The notes under the pieces were generated by a model, which saw nothing but the letters and a program-made list of their open reading frames with translations, was not told the origin of the DNA and made no database searches. Shown one piece after another: positions 45,773 through 57,603 of a DNA stretch of 64,000 nucleotides. Numbering within the stretch: the first letter of the stretch is position 1; each line of letters starts with the position of its first letter. The position numbers were made by a program, and so were the translations under genes. This DNA comes from Cryptomeria japonica. Its lineage: Eukaryota; Streptophyta; Pinopsida; Cupressales; Cupressaceae. Location: assembly GCF_030272615.1 (NCBI RefSeq), contig NC_081413.1, positions 16,814,285-16,878,284 of the forward strand, in the 5' to 3' direction.

Positions 45773-45782
45773 CTATTTATAG
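45773..45782 (-). promoter_or_regulatory. LTR TATA box
   Basis: CTATAAATAG on the minus strand, matching the solo LTRs. The 5' LTR remnant (62533-62934) no longer contains this part, so the element has lost its own promoter. Confidence 0.8.
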
Positions 45783-46703
45783 GAAAAATGGAGAAATGGA
45801 TGGTTGAGATTGAGTAATCTCAACAAGGGCTAGGATTGAATGATATTCAATCCAGGTGATGGCTTTCAACCCAATCCCAAGATGACAAGTGTCAATATGA
45901 GAGAGGTTGAGAGGAGAGGGAATACGCATTAAATGCTTGACTTGACCTGAGAGTTAACTTGGGAGTTAAGGTCAAGGTTAGGTTGAATGGATAAAATCTT
46001 TATTCTTATTCAAAGAATAAAGATTTTATCCAATGGATAAACTCTTGTGCAAAAGCAAAAGGGATAACCATGGTCAAAGAAATAAATGCTTGAGGAGACA
46101 CATGAGTGCAAGTTGAAATAACCATAAATGGTTATGTAAGAGCCATAAGTGGTTTGGAAGACTTTAGAGGTTAAATTGTTGAGCACACAAAGCATTAAAT
46201 GTTTTTCAAAGACTTTGAAGTCTTTGAGAAGTGACTCCAAGTTGCTTAGGAATGTGACAATAATTAGGGGATGGATTAGGTTAATTAGGAAGGGTTTAGA
46301 AGAATCTAGAAGGGGATTAGGTTTGCAAGTGGGTTTGGTGGGTGAGGGAAAACAGGATTTTTATTAAAATAAAATTTATTTATTTCAACAAAATAGGTGC
46401 AAGTTGCATTTGTAGGAAAATGCAAGTGGGGGGATTTATGATTTAAATAAATGTTTTATTTAATTTATTTAAAAGAGGAAAAGAGGATTAAATGAAATAA
46501 ATATGATTTATTCATTTAATTGATTTTGTGAATTTGGTATAATGAATTAATTGAAATAAATTGAATAATTTACTTAATTAATAGGAGAATGTTCGAAAGT
46601 GAATTAATTAAATATTAATTTAATTAACTGATGGCTAGTGGATTTTTAATCAAATAAATAGAAAATATTTATTTAATTAAATGGACAGATTTATGTGACT
46701 ACA

Positions 46704-46716
46704 TTTGTCCCTCTTT
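46704..46716 (-). other. Polypurine tract of the giant gypsy
   Basis: AAAGAGGGACAAA in element sense, directly next to the 3' LTR start. Confidence 0.8.
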
Positions 46717-47270
46717 GAGACGATGTGGTTTATCGCGTCGTTTCAAAGAAAGAAAAAAATAGGTGTGAAGAAATATGCCCCAGAAATGTTAATTTAGTGG
46801 GTGGTATGCCCCCTTGAGAGATGGGCTGAAAAATTTCAAAAAATCGGGCGATCTCTCGAAAAAGAATAAAAATTGGCAAGGTGATAGAAGAGAAGAAGTT
46901 AGCCATGTTAGTGAAAAATAGAAGATATCGAAGATAAAATGGAGAAATGGGAGGCTTAGGAAGTTCATGGGGACCATGGCAGTGAACAGGGGAAGGTTAT
47001 GGTTATGGCGAAGGGTTTATATGGGGAGAAAGGGGTGAAAACAAGCTCATTTGTAATCGCAATCATAGTAAAACTTTAGCTCTGATAGTGACCTTTTGAA
47101 AAAGCAAGGAGCAGTTAGGATGTCAGTACTAGTAGTAGAGCACCGATTTGAGCGAGTCTGACGATTCCAGCGGCCAGATGACTATGGACCAGCAGTATGT
47201 GAATTGGACCTTTTAAATTTTTCATTTTTTTGATGCATTTTTAGCTAGGTCCAAGTTGAGTCAAGATAAT

Positions 47271-47580
47271 AGCGCTAAAACTGTGTTTTGGCACTTTTGT
47301 CAAGTTAATTAGCGCTATTATGTCGCAATGGAGCTATTGTGAAATCTTTTGAGTGCTTTTGCCAGTTTTAGCGCTTTTGTATAGTTGTTTGAGCGCCATT
47401 GTGTTTTTAGCACTATTGAATAGTTAAGTGAGCGCTATTGATGTCAAGCAGCACTATTGCCTAGGTTTTGTAGCGCTTTTGTAGTTTAAGCACTGTTGGA
47501 TAGATGATTGAGTGCTTTTGTTAGGCTATTAGCACTTTTGGATGGAATGAGCGCTTTTGTGTGTGAAATAGCGCTTTTGT
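47271..47580 (+). repeat. Iteron array next to the 3' LTR
   Basis: About 16 copies of an 11-base motif, AGCGCTTTTGT or close variants (AGCGCTATTGT, AGCACTATTG, GTGCTTTTG), spaced about 15-35 bases apart, all in the plus orientation. Exact AGCGCTTTTGT copies are at 47370, 47472, 47550 and 47570. The array lies some 570 bases inside the 3' LTR. A matching array in inverted orientation lies just inside the 5' LTR (62191-62450). Confidence 0.85.
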
Positions 47581-47877
47581 GCAGAAACATAGATGCCCCA
47601 GTGTTTTGAGCAGATAATCTCTAGATGCCAATGATGAATGGATGGAGATGTGGAGTGAGAGTTGTTTTGAACCATAATAGCCTTGATGAGACTTAGGTCA
47701 TTAGAATAAATGTCTATTGAACTCTACGTGTTCTATGATTGCTTACTTGTTGAGACCCGAAGATACTTAATCAAAGTATTTGTTGATAATCTAGGTTTAA
47801 ACTTAAGAAAGTTTGAAACAAAACAACTGATGATGATGGTTGATGCACTTGTGTAGGAGGATCTATGCGTCTTATAG

Positions 47878-49812
47878 TTGCGTGAGAGGCATCCCGCCAC
47901 ACAGGGGTTGCGTGATCGGCTGACAAAGGCTGAGATGTATTACATTGTAGTGACTGGGTTGTATGACATGATGTATATACTCGTGATTCAGATGAATCAC
48001 GGTTTGATGACAACCTTGGCAAAGCGTTGTCACAGTGAGACATGCACGTTTCACTTGGCACAGGGGGAAATGACAGTGACACTAGAGGATGTATGGTGCA
48101 TCCTGCATATTCCGATTTGAGGAGAGCTGGTCACCTATGACAGAGCATGGGGTACCTTGGCAGTATAGAGATTTTTCGATGAGGATGTTTATATTGATGA
48201 TGGCTCGATAGCCTGGGAGGATATTGTTGCTTTGTACGAGCCATTACCAGTAGTGTTGTCAGGGATTGTTGGGGGGCTATTGTGTCCTGATCGATGATCA
48301 CATGGTCTGGCCATTGGTTGGGGGCAGGTTATTGAATAGATGATAACAGAGGGGATCTGATTTGCCTAGGGATCATGTGTGTTAGCGCACCTATATCAGG
48401 AGCTGCATGAGGTAGTTTACTACAGGAGGGGCTCATTGGTAGTAGGAGTGATGTTGTTGCATATTTGGGCGTGGGAGAACTTACCGGTTACTCGACCAGT
48501 GAGTCTGATATTTCGGGCAGTTGACCAGCCCTATTTATTTATGTATACTGGTATGATGAGTCAGCCCCACCTGGGGAAGTTAGAGTGGTGGCGATGAGCG
48601 CAGGATGATTTGGATGCAGTTATTTGGAGACTGTATATTGAGTGTGAGCCTTGGGAGGACGATGCGGAGGCATTGTCGTATGTATTCATGACTTGATTCT
48701 TTATTGGGAGGACAACTTATCATGTAGAGAGATAGGTGTTTGGCAGAGTTTTGAGATAGTTTGGGCAGCAACAGGGATTGCCTAGGGGATCAGGGGAGTA
48801 TGCTAGGGTGGTACGAGAGAGGTATGCATGGGGGCTAGTACTACCCTATGATCACGCTTTGGCAGAGTTTTGGATACTACAAGGGAGGCCATGGGATACA
48901 CGGCCAAGGGTGGTAGATGCAGGGGTGTTAGTGGAGTATACGCAGTATATGGTGTCTCATCTGATACTTCAGATATCAGATCCGGTAGAGCCGATTCCTG
49001 ATTTTGAGGAGGATAGGGGACAAAGACGGAGGAGGAGAGGAGGTTGAGGATCCATAGTAGGTGGATGAGGGAGAGGAGATGGTGGTGATGGAGGAGGTGG
49101 AGATGGAGGAGGAGGAGGGGGGATGGTGGAGGTGGTGGATTCGGAGGTGGAGGTGGAGTTGGTGGATGGGTTCAGTGGAGAGGGAGAGGCGGTTTGTCAC
49201 TGCGGATATCACAGGGTCCTTTGATACAGGGAGGAGTTAGATTAGGGGGTAGAGGTATGGAGAGGGAGGTGCCAATGGAGAGAGGGGAGGGAGCCACTAG
49301 AGAGGGAGCGATAGGCGAGGCACCAATGGATTTTAGGGGAGGGAGCCACTGGAGATCTTCGGGATCATATGTTAGTATATTTGCAAACTCGACTTACAAC
49401 AGCTAAGACACAGGTGAAGGATCTAGAGGTGGAGGTGGCAACCAAAGATGTGCAGCTATTTGCATGAGAGTCAGAGTTGACTGTAGTGCTACAGGAGAGA
49501 GATCATGCCATGGATAGGGTGATCTAGTTGTAGGAGAGAGTGAGGGTTTTGGAGGGAGTACAAGGACAGGGGCCATCTGTGGAGGCATTGGCGAGGGAGG
49601 TACGAAGAGCAAGTGGAGATGTTGATTACTGGCAGGGCCTATATGAGCAGGAGGTGCCATCTATTCCATGGGCACTGAGTTATTTACAAATGCGTTGGGA
49701 GAGATCAGAGTGGTCTCGAAGGATGCAAAGAAGTGGGGGTGTGATGGGTCCTCTTTGGAGAGATAGATCAGGTGGTGCAGGAGTGAGTGGAGGTTTGATG
49801 GGTCATCCATGA
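47878..49812 (+). pseudogene. Antisense plant-mobile-domain (PMD) ORF in the gypsy 3' region
   Basis: Opposite in orientation to gag-pol. One frame runs about 640 codons with roughly a dozen or more nonsense codons. The N-terminal part has the plant mobile domain (MAIN-like, 'aminotransferase-like') signature CTFHLAQGEMTVTLEDVWCI (about 48048-48107), preceded by a LTKAEMYY and MNHGL stretch. The domain continues through VLAHLYQELHEVVYYRRGSL and RERYAWGLVLPYDHALAEFW (48379-48960). A Glu/Gly/Val-rich linker follows, then a coiled-coil-like tail (LQTRLTTAKTQVKDLEVEVA, about 49381-49650). The frame starts after a TAG with no clear ATG. Host MAIN/MAIL proteins are nuclear and act in transposon silencing and gene expression; the role inside an element is unknown. 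Confidence 0.8.
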
Positions 49813-49989
49813 AGAGATGCATTAGATGGTGTAGGGACTAGTGGGGGAGCAGGTGGAGAGAGTGGTGCAGCATCTAGTCAGAGTGGCATCTGAGAGAGCA
49901 TTTTGCATGCATGTATTTATATTGTTATTTTGGACTGTATTTTGGATGGCTCTTGGTAGCCAATTTTTTGGACTTCATTGTACTCTGAG

Positions 49990-51200
49990 ATATGAGATGA
50001 TATATATGAGGAGATCCCATATTTTGTGATGATATGCATTTTGATATGTATGGAGTTTATGCTTGATGGTGATTTCATGATTTATGCTAACATGGATACT
50101 TGTTCTTTTGCTATATGTATGTGTTTATGAGATGATTCCTAGATGCATGTTTTTATGATGATTTATGCCTAACATGTGGATGCAAGTTGGTATATGTGTG
50201 CATTGATGTTAGTGGGATAGAATGCCTGATGTATGTAATGCCATGATGATTTATGATGGTATATATAGTATTTTGTACTTTATATCAATACAATGATGAT
50301 GATATGCAATAATGTTAATGTAATGCTTTCGAATGAATGATTCATTTATGAATATGCAGCTAGATGGGTTTTAAAATGTATATGTGGATAAACAAAGGTA
50401 AAGTACAAATGTTTAAATGATGATTTCTAAATGAATGCATATGTATAATGTATGAGATAAATGGTTTTATGTTTCTAATATGATGAAGTAAAATGATAAT
50501 GTGATGATAAGGCAACTTATGTTTAATGAATAACTACACCTTAATGCAATTTAAGAGGGATAAGGAATGCAATCTAATGAATCCTAAATGAGATAAAATG
50601 AATGAATGAATGCACTTTAACTAATGAATAGATAAATGAATGCATGCAACTATGAAAACCTAAACAAATGTATGATACATAAGTGTGGAAATGATGATAA
50701 ATGATGATCACTAATTAATGTTTTAAATGAATGTATAGTAATGAGTAATCATGGTAGGAAATGCAAATAAGGACAATTATTTATGTAAGTGAAGCTAAAT
50801 GTCATGAGTGTAATAATGAAATAATATAATGATACTAATGTAAGTAAAATGAGAATGAACTATATGTGGTAAATGCAACTAAAGGATATTAAATGCACAC
50901 TAATGAATGGCTAAAGATTAATGGAAATGCAACTAAATGCAATGCAATGATGACGTGATGATGATAGATGAATGCAAGGTTGTTTAGACTTTGCCTGATG
51001 CACTTGATGATGTATCAGAGTACTCTGTCAGGATTGTATCCAAGACCAACTCAAATTTTCACATAACTACTCACATTTGTAACTTTGTTCACATTTGCAT
51101 ACGAAATCATGCATATGAATAATGAATGAGTAAATGGATGGACGATATGCAACAGAATGCAATATAATTAGATGAGATGAAATGATGATCCATAGTGCTT
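49990..51200 (+). repeat. ATGA/AATG-rich simple-sequence zone
   Basis: Over 1.2 kb of plus-strand DNA is dominated by imperfect ATGA, AATG and TGATG units (for example AATGAATGAATGAATGCAC near 50602). Thymine-run and cytosine content are low. It lies between the antisense PMD frame and the integrase end. No coding frame is credible in it. It could be an expanded UTR of the element. Confidence 0.7.
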
Positions 51201-52496
51201 TATTTTTCATCATCGAGCTTTAAAATGTTGTAAGAGAATACAAGCAACTTGACATAATGATTCAAGATGACCTAAGTATTCCTTACATGGATTTTGATAT
51301 AGCAAGTTAATACAAGCAACTTGATATAATGGGTCAAGTTGACCTGAGTATTGCTTGCGGAACGGACAAGGATCATCTCCTTTCATGCATGACTTGGATC
51401 ATCCTCCTTGATCTTTGGCTGATCATATCCTGAGACAAGTTCATACCGTAATAAGAGATAAAAACCTTAATCCAGTTTGGATGAGGTAGGAGGAACCAAA
51501 GAAAGAGCATTGTACCTGCAAACAAACATCATATATAAAGAATAAAGAATAAAGAATATAGATCCTCGATAATGGTTCGTGCTCATATGGTCTAGGTATA
51601 TGCTATAGTCAGCAAGCCATAGTGATCTAGGACTGTATTTGCCTATGATCACATAGCTTAGTGAACTTCCCACGTAGACACCATTAGGAAATGCCCCAGA
51701 ACTTCATCGAAATAATGCGTAGAAGATACACAAACAAATGTTGTAGGAACCTGATATGAATAAATAGCCCACAAATCTACCAAGTATTTGATAGCTTCAA
51801 ACATAATTTTCTTGTCAAAGAAAATGTCATCCTGTCTTTGTTTTGGTAAGGAAGGATGCATCCTTGTTGAAGACAGTTTGTGTGTTTTGATGTTGATTGT
51901 TTGGTTGATCGGATAAGTGGTGATCGTTTGAGTTGTTCACAATGTTTTGTTTGGTATCTACTGAGATGAGTATGTACAAGGTGTTGCCATGTTTTTAATT
52001 GTTTTTTATGTTTTTCCAATGTTTTCTGGATTTTGTTATTGTTTTTCAATGTTTTTGGATTTTGTGAGATAGTTTTGAATAAAGAACTCAATGAATCACA
52101 AAAGTAATGTATAATCCACTTCCATCAAACTAGATTAAGGGCATTGCCCCCAGTTTAAACATGACTATGAAAAAGCGGGATGCAAGACGCATGAAGTATT
52201 ATCCTTAATTGTAGATTGATAACGAGCCATGGTTTGGACAGATGGATGAGTGAATGTAGTTAATGTGATCGCAACAAGTCTGAAAGACAATGGAGCCATA
52301 GCTTTTATGAGTGGCACTTGTTTGCCAGGTTTTCACCATCGCACTTACCCAAGGTGCCACCGGAGTGGTTGTTCACCATTTGGATGCATGATTTTTCTTT
52401 ACTTTTTTGATGTTTTTGTATGTTTCTTCATGACCTTTATCTGGATGTTTTGGTATTTTTGTCGGTATATATGGGAGCCTGACGCTCTATGCAGCT
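51201..52496. other. Gypsy 3' untranslated region
   Basis: Region between the integrase end and the ATGA-rich zone. A direct repeat built on TACAAGCAACTTGAYATAAT and TCAAGWTGACCTRAGTATT occurs twice (about 51240-51295 and 51311-51355). No protein recognised on either strand. Confidence 0.5.
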
Positions 52497-53585
52497 TTAT
52501 GTATAAAACCGTTTGAGGTGCATGATGTTGATTGGATCTACTACGATTCTCCTTCTGAAGTAGCCAACTGATATGCCCTAGACCCAAATATAGTAGTAAT
52601 AACATATGGACCCAGCCAATTTGATTCAAACTTTCCTTGATGCTCTCAGTTGGGTTGGTTATGAAGATTCTCTCGAAGATCAAGATCACCTACCTCAAAT
52701 GTACAAGGTCTGACCTAATGATTATAGCTTATGCTCATGCGTTGTTGATAGGTTTTGAGGTGGTTGTACGTAGCTTGTCGTTTCTCATCAAGTAGCTCTA
52801 AGTCTTGGAGATGTGATACCTTGTAGGCTTCATCATCTATTAGATTATGCAAGGAAACCCATAGTGAGGGTATCTTGACCTCAATAGGTAAGATAGCTTA
52901 TGCTCCATAGACTAGTGAGTAAGGAGTTACGCCTGTAGGGGTTCAAATACTAGTTTGATATGCCCATAGTGTTGGATTTAATTGAACATGCCAATCATGA
53001 CTGACATCATTGACTGTCTTCTTGAGGATTCGTAATATGTTTTTGTTTGATGCTTCGACTTGACCATTGCCTTGTGGGTAATAGGGTGTAGAAAAGCAGT
53101 GTTGGATGTAAAACTTCTCACAGAGCTCACGAACATCCTGATTCTCAAATGGAAGACCGTTATCTATGATGATGGACATGGATACACCATACCGGCATAT
53201 GATGTAATTAAGGATAAATGAGGTGATCTTCTTGCTGGTGACCTGGGTAAGTGGAACAGCTTCGATCCACTTTGTGAAGTATTCGGTGGCGGTAATAATG
53301 AATTTGTGGTCATTGGATGAAGATGGATGGATTTTACCCACAAGGTCAAGTCCCCATTGACAAAAAGGCCATGGTGTTATGATTGGTTGCAATTCCTATG
53401 CTGGTGCATGTATCAGGTCTCCATGAACTTGGCATTTCTTGCACTTTCTGACAAAGTAGTATGAGTCTTTTTCCATGGATGGCCAATAGTATCTAGTGCA
53501 CATGAGTTTCTTGGCGAGTGATGGTCTGCTTGCATGAGTTCCACAAATTCCTTCATGTACCTCTTCCAAGGCCTTTGTTATCTCA
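52497..53585 (-). pseudogene. Giant gypsy integrase
   Basis: The zinc domain (EVHEGICGTHASRPSLAKKL...RKCKKCQVHGD, about 53570-53430) is followed by the rve core with all three catalytic residues: Asp in WGLDLVG (53347-53345), Asp in IIDNGLPF (53164-53162) and Glu in GQVEASNK (53056-53054), giving D-D-35-E spacing. The C-terminal domain has NWLGPYVITTIFGSRAYQLA and ends near 52497 with the common INIMHLKRFY terminus after a small frame jump at about 52541. There is no chromodomain. In-frame stops occur at sites where CGA, CAA or CAG codons are expected. Confidence 0.9.
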
Positions 53586-54340
53586 TCCTATTCTAAACAT
53601 CAAAGGAGAGTACCATCAAGACTACGTCAGTATAGGGTTTCAACAATAATGGCATATTGAGCGGTTTAGCGAATGAAGGTTTTACGTTGGTTATTCGATT
53701 GGTTAGGAGGAAGTGTGTGATCGTGGAGATAGGTGTAGAACTCACCATACCATGGGGATTCGGAACCAACAAGGCAACATATCATTTCGGATTCGGGGAT
53801 ATCATAAGCGGGAATCCAATTCTGTTTGACCAAGAACTCATAGCGTGTTGAATTTTGTGGAAGATCTAGGAGAGATGCAATGGTATCCATAGCGTTAGCA
53901 GCTCGATTCTGATCTCTGGGTATCTGCTCAAAGGTTATAGTAGTAAATGATGCCTTTAGACTATCCGCCATTTGCTTGTATGGTATGAGTTTGTCATCCT
54001 TGGTCTGATATTCATCTGTTGCTTGTCGAATGACCCGTTGGGAGTCTCCATATACTTGCAGCTCTTGTAACTTCCATTGTATGGCTAGCTTGAGTCCTGT
54101 GATCAAGGCCTCATATTCAGCTATGTTGTTTGTGCATGGAAATGTAAGCCTGTAAGACTTCAGGATACTATCACCTTGAGGTGTGATAAACAGAATGCTT
54201 GCCCCCAAGCTATGCCTAGTGTATGAACCATCAAAGTAGAGTCTCCATGGTTGTGCTGTTGTGATCATGAATATTTCTTCATCTGGAAAATTGGAAATGA
54301 GATAATGATCGCCTATGAGTGGTGCATCGGCCAACTAATC
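53586..54340 (-). pseudogene. Second RNase H (aRNH) domain of the giant gypsy
   Basis: The frame 54334-53666 starts ADAPLIGDHYL and contains an archaeal-like RNase H fold: WRLYFDGSYTRHSLGAS (first Asp), NNIAEYEALITGLKLA (Glu), LQVYGDSQRVIRQ (Asp) and QIPRDQNRAANAMDTIA, where Asn stands in for the usual last Asp. A second RNase H between the retroelement RNase H and integrase marks the Tat/Ogre lineage of plant gypsy elements. The open stretch of 222 codons is the longest uninterrupted piece of pol. Confidence 0.88.
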
Positions 54341-55757
54341 TGCAATAACTTTTCCTTTGATAGCCTTACGGTTCACATACTTGATATCAAATTCACTGAG
54401 AATCATAACCCATTTGGCCAAACGGCCAGTCAATACAGCTTTACTGAGTAAGTACTTGAGTGGGTCAATCTTTGCAATGAGCTATACTTTGTGCATTAAT
54501 AGATAGTGCCTTAATTTAGTGGCTACCAAGATTACTGCTAGGCAAGCTCGTTCAATAAGGGTGTAATTGAGTTCATAGCCAACTAGTGTACGAGAGATGT
54601 AGTAAACAACACACTCTTTCCCTTCTACATTGTGTTGTGCCAATAATACACCTAATGTTGTACTTGTTGGTGATATATAGAGCAATAGAGGCCTATTTGG
54701 ATCTGGTGGAATTAGCAATGGTGTATTCATGAGATAGTCTTTAAGCATTTAGAATGCTTGCTGACATCTAGCATCCCATTGAAAGCGGATGTTCTTGTGT
54801 AACAGGTGTGTACAAGGATGACACTTATCTGCCAGTTGTGCAATGAATCTTCGGATAGATTGAAGCCGCCCTTGTAATGTCCTTAGCTGGCTGATGTTCT
54901 TGGGAGGTGGCATGTCCATGATTGCCTTGACCTTTGTTGGATCGACCTTAATACCTTTGTTTGAGACAATGTATCCTAGAAGTTTTCCTGAGGTTACTCC
55001 AAAGACACATTTCTTTGGGTTGAGTCGCACATGATATTATTGCAGTCTGTCAAAGATTTGCTCTAATATGTCCAGATGACCTTCTCTTGTGAGTGATTTT
55101 GCTAGTAAGTCATCAACATAATCTTCCATTATGGTATGCATCATATCATGGAAGATGGTAGTCATTGCTCTTTGATAGGTCGCTCCTGCATTCTTTAGAC
55201 CAAAAGGCATTACATTCCAACAGTATGTGCCCCATAGGCATGTAAAGGTCGTCTTATGTTGATCCTCTGCTGCAATTTTTATCTGATTGTATCCTAAAAA
55301 GACATCCATGAGTGAAAGCATGGCATGTCCTACTGTTAGGTCTACTATGATGTCAATATTTGGTAGGGGAAAGTCATCCTTAGGACATGCCTTGTTCAGA
55401 TCTCAAAAGTTAGTACAAATACGGATGCCCCCATTTGGTTTGCCAACATGCACAATGTTGGATATCCACTCCACATAATCAATTGGTCAAATGAAACCAA
55501 CATCCAGGAGTTTCTTATGTTCTGCTTTGACTAATACTGCAATTTGGGGGTGCATCTTGTGAAGCTTCTGCTTGATAGGCTTGGCTCCTTCTGCTACTAT
55601 GAGGTGATGCATGACTAAATCTGGATCAAGTCCAGGCATGTCTTCATATGACCATGCGAAGTTGATCTGACATTTTTGGAAGAATGCTACAAACTTAGGT
55701 TGTTCCTCTGGAGTTAAAAGAGATGCCAAATGTATGTGGTGAGGCATTTCAGGAGCC
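54341..55757 (-). pseudogene. Giant gypsy reverse transcriptase and RNase H
   Basis: The frame enters after a shift near 55760 with MPHHIHLASLLTPEEQPKFV, then VGFI, stop, PIDYVEWISNIVHV. RT motifs follow: RICTNF, stop, DLNKACPKDDFPLP; DVFLGYNQIKI; FGLKNAGATYQRAM; YVDDLLAKS (YVDD at 55120-55109); and GYIVSNKGI. RNase H continues with LYISPTSTTLGVLLAQ and YYISRTLVGYELNY. Stops fall at about 55495, 55405, 55035, 54750, 54480 and 54335, all in one frame. Apart from these the domain order and lengths are normal. Confidence 0.92.
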
Positions 55758-57603
55758 CCACATTGTATTCTTTTGTTTCCTCAATGAGAATTGTTGATCA
55801 TTCCTGCTGTGTACTAGAAGGGAGAATGTCAAACTTTTCATCCTTCGGTGCCTCAGAGAGGTTTTCACCATTGGATACACTCTTTCTTTTTACTTTTGTG
55901 GGATCAAACAATGCCACAATGTGGTTTTCACTAGAATATCCATGTTTTATTGTTATATTTTTGTAGCTAAAAGGTTTGGCATCCACCCCAAAGTATGCTA
56001 CGCTATTAAGTTCAATGGCAAATCCAGCTTTGTGATCCCCGCTTGGTATGTTATCTTGTAGTTTCAAAAATTCAATGATCGCCTCATCGTTTTGGAAATG
56101 GTCAAGACATGGGGGATTAGGTTGGTTCCATTCGATGAGTCTAGGATGGATAATGGGCATTACTTCATCGATTAGGTTAAGTTCATTAGACGTGTCAATG
56201 AGGGTTAAGACGTTGTGGTGAAGGTCATTGATGGTACTCTCCCTGTTAGAAATAGGCATAGGATGTGACGTAGGGTCTATGGAAGATGTTTCCAACTCAG
56301 GAACCTAAGAGGTCTTTATCTGTGCTTCTCTGTAAATAGGAATGTATTTGTGAGGTGGAGGTGGTGATGTGTCTTCCTCATCTGAAGTATTAAGCTGTAT
56401 GAAATCAAATTCCAACTCATGTGAGTCAGTCTTTGAATCGCTTTCCAGTAACCGATTATTGTATCATACTGGGATATCCTTTGAGTTAAACACTGTAGGT
56501 GTGATCGGTTGATGTACCTGAGTAGAGGAACTGATCAGTACTGTAGGAAGGATGATGGGGATCAACGAATCTGATACCGAAAGTATCGGTAGTGTTGACT
56601 CTGTTGCTTCTGCTGGAATGACTAGTGTCGCAGATACTGTTGTCGGTTCTGGTACAGTTGTTGCTGCTAATGGTGCTATTGATGTTATTGTTGTTGTTGA
56701 TGGGATCATTGGTTTGATTGGTGGGATGAAGGGTGTTGTAGATGGTTTTGTTGGGATTTTTAGCCTCAATGGGGTAGTTGCTATGGCATTCGATGTTGCT
56801 TTTATAATCAAAGGTGACCTCTTTGTAATAGGCTGATATAGAGGTTGGCTCAGTATTCCTTTGAATCTGAGCTTAGGAAGTATCTCCTTTTGAAAGCCTA
56901 GACCTGTATTATCCTTGGGTTTTAATTTCAGCTGCAGCGGCTCATGTCGCCCTTGCTTACAATACCCCAAAACACTTTGACCATCATATCCCATTCTTTG
57001 TATAATGAGAATACCCTTTCCATACTGGTCTGTGGGAAGCTTAGCTGGCGAGATATTGGTGGTGATAGGATCTTTATAGAACCGTTTTGTTATGTCTTCA
57101 TCTTTGGTTTCTTCTTCTTGACTCTTTCCAAGGATGAAAGGTGTCAATGTGCATGTTGATTTGACGAGTGATGTTTGAGGTACTTGTTGAGGTTTGCCAT
57201 GTGTTTTAGGAGAAGTGGGCATTTCTCCAACACAAAAGAGTTGACTCAAATTGTATTCTCCCGGACCTTCCTCTACAATTTTCATCTTGAGCTTCTCTTG
57301 CTTGGGAATAATAGTTTTTGAATTGGAAAGGGAAGCTGGGCTTACGTATGACATGGAGGAGATGGCTTCTCTATTGTTGAGAATAGTAATCTTTGGTTGA
57401 TGACTGATATTATGACAATACGCAAAGGGGTTTGCATCGCCCAAGATTGTGATTTCTACACCATTATGTGGGAACTTGATACACTGATGGTAAGTGGATG
57501 GAACGACTTGCATGGCCTGTATCCAAGGTCTTCCCAACAACAAATTGTGTGGCAGAGGAAGGTCCAAAACTTGACAGATGATGTGTTTCACTACAGGACC
57601 CAC
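55758..57603 (-). pseudogene. Giant gypsy protease C-terminal part with G-patch region
   Basis: Same frame as gag. After a TGA at about 57606 the protease end continues (VLDLPLPHNLLLGRPWIQAM). Next is a long low-complexity region with a G-patch-like segment (QRMGYDGQSVLGYCKQGR...GLGF, about 56985-56905), then a Thr/Pro/Ile-rich stretch (56830-56470). An acidic region follows (56295-55798) after two stops. The frame continues to about 55760, where the phase changes to the RT frame. G-patch segments are known in some plant gypsy polyproteins. The phase change could be a deletion, a spliced intron as in Ogre elements, or programmed frameshifting. Confidence 0.8.

Larger units (their letters stand above)
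45291..46703 (-). repeat. 3' LTR of the giant gypsy
   Basis: In element sense it starts TGTAGTCACATAAATC (at 46703) and ends TTGCAGAGCATCA (at 45291); 1413 bases. The TATA box CTATAAATAG lies at 45782-45773. ACTTGCATTTTCCTAC blocks occur in U3. The left flank is an AATAATAAT run, so a target duplication cannot be confirmed without the lost 5' end. Confidence 0.92.

Noticed and set aside
49194-49406. Gly/Arg/Glu-rich 70-codon ORF
   Set aside because: It lies in another phase within the low-complexity linker of the PMD frame and is explained by GGAG-type simple sequence.
56552-56836. 94-codon plus-strand ORF rich in Val, Gly and Ala
   Set aside because: It is the antisense shadow of the Thr/Pro/Ile-rich region of the gypsy polyprotein.
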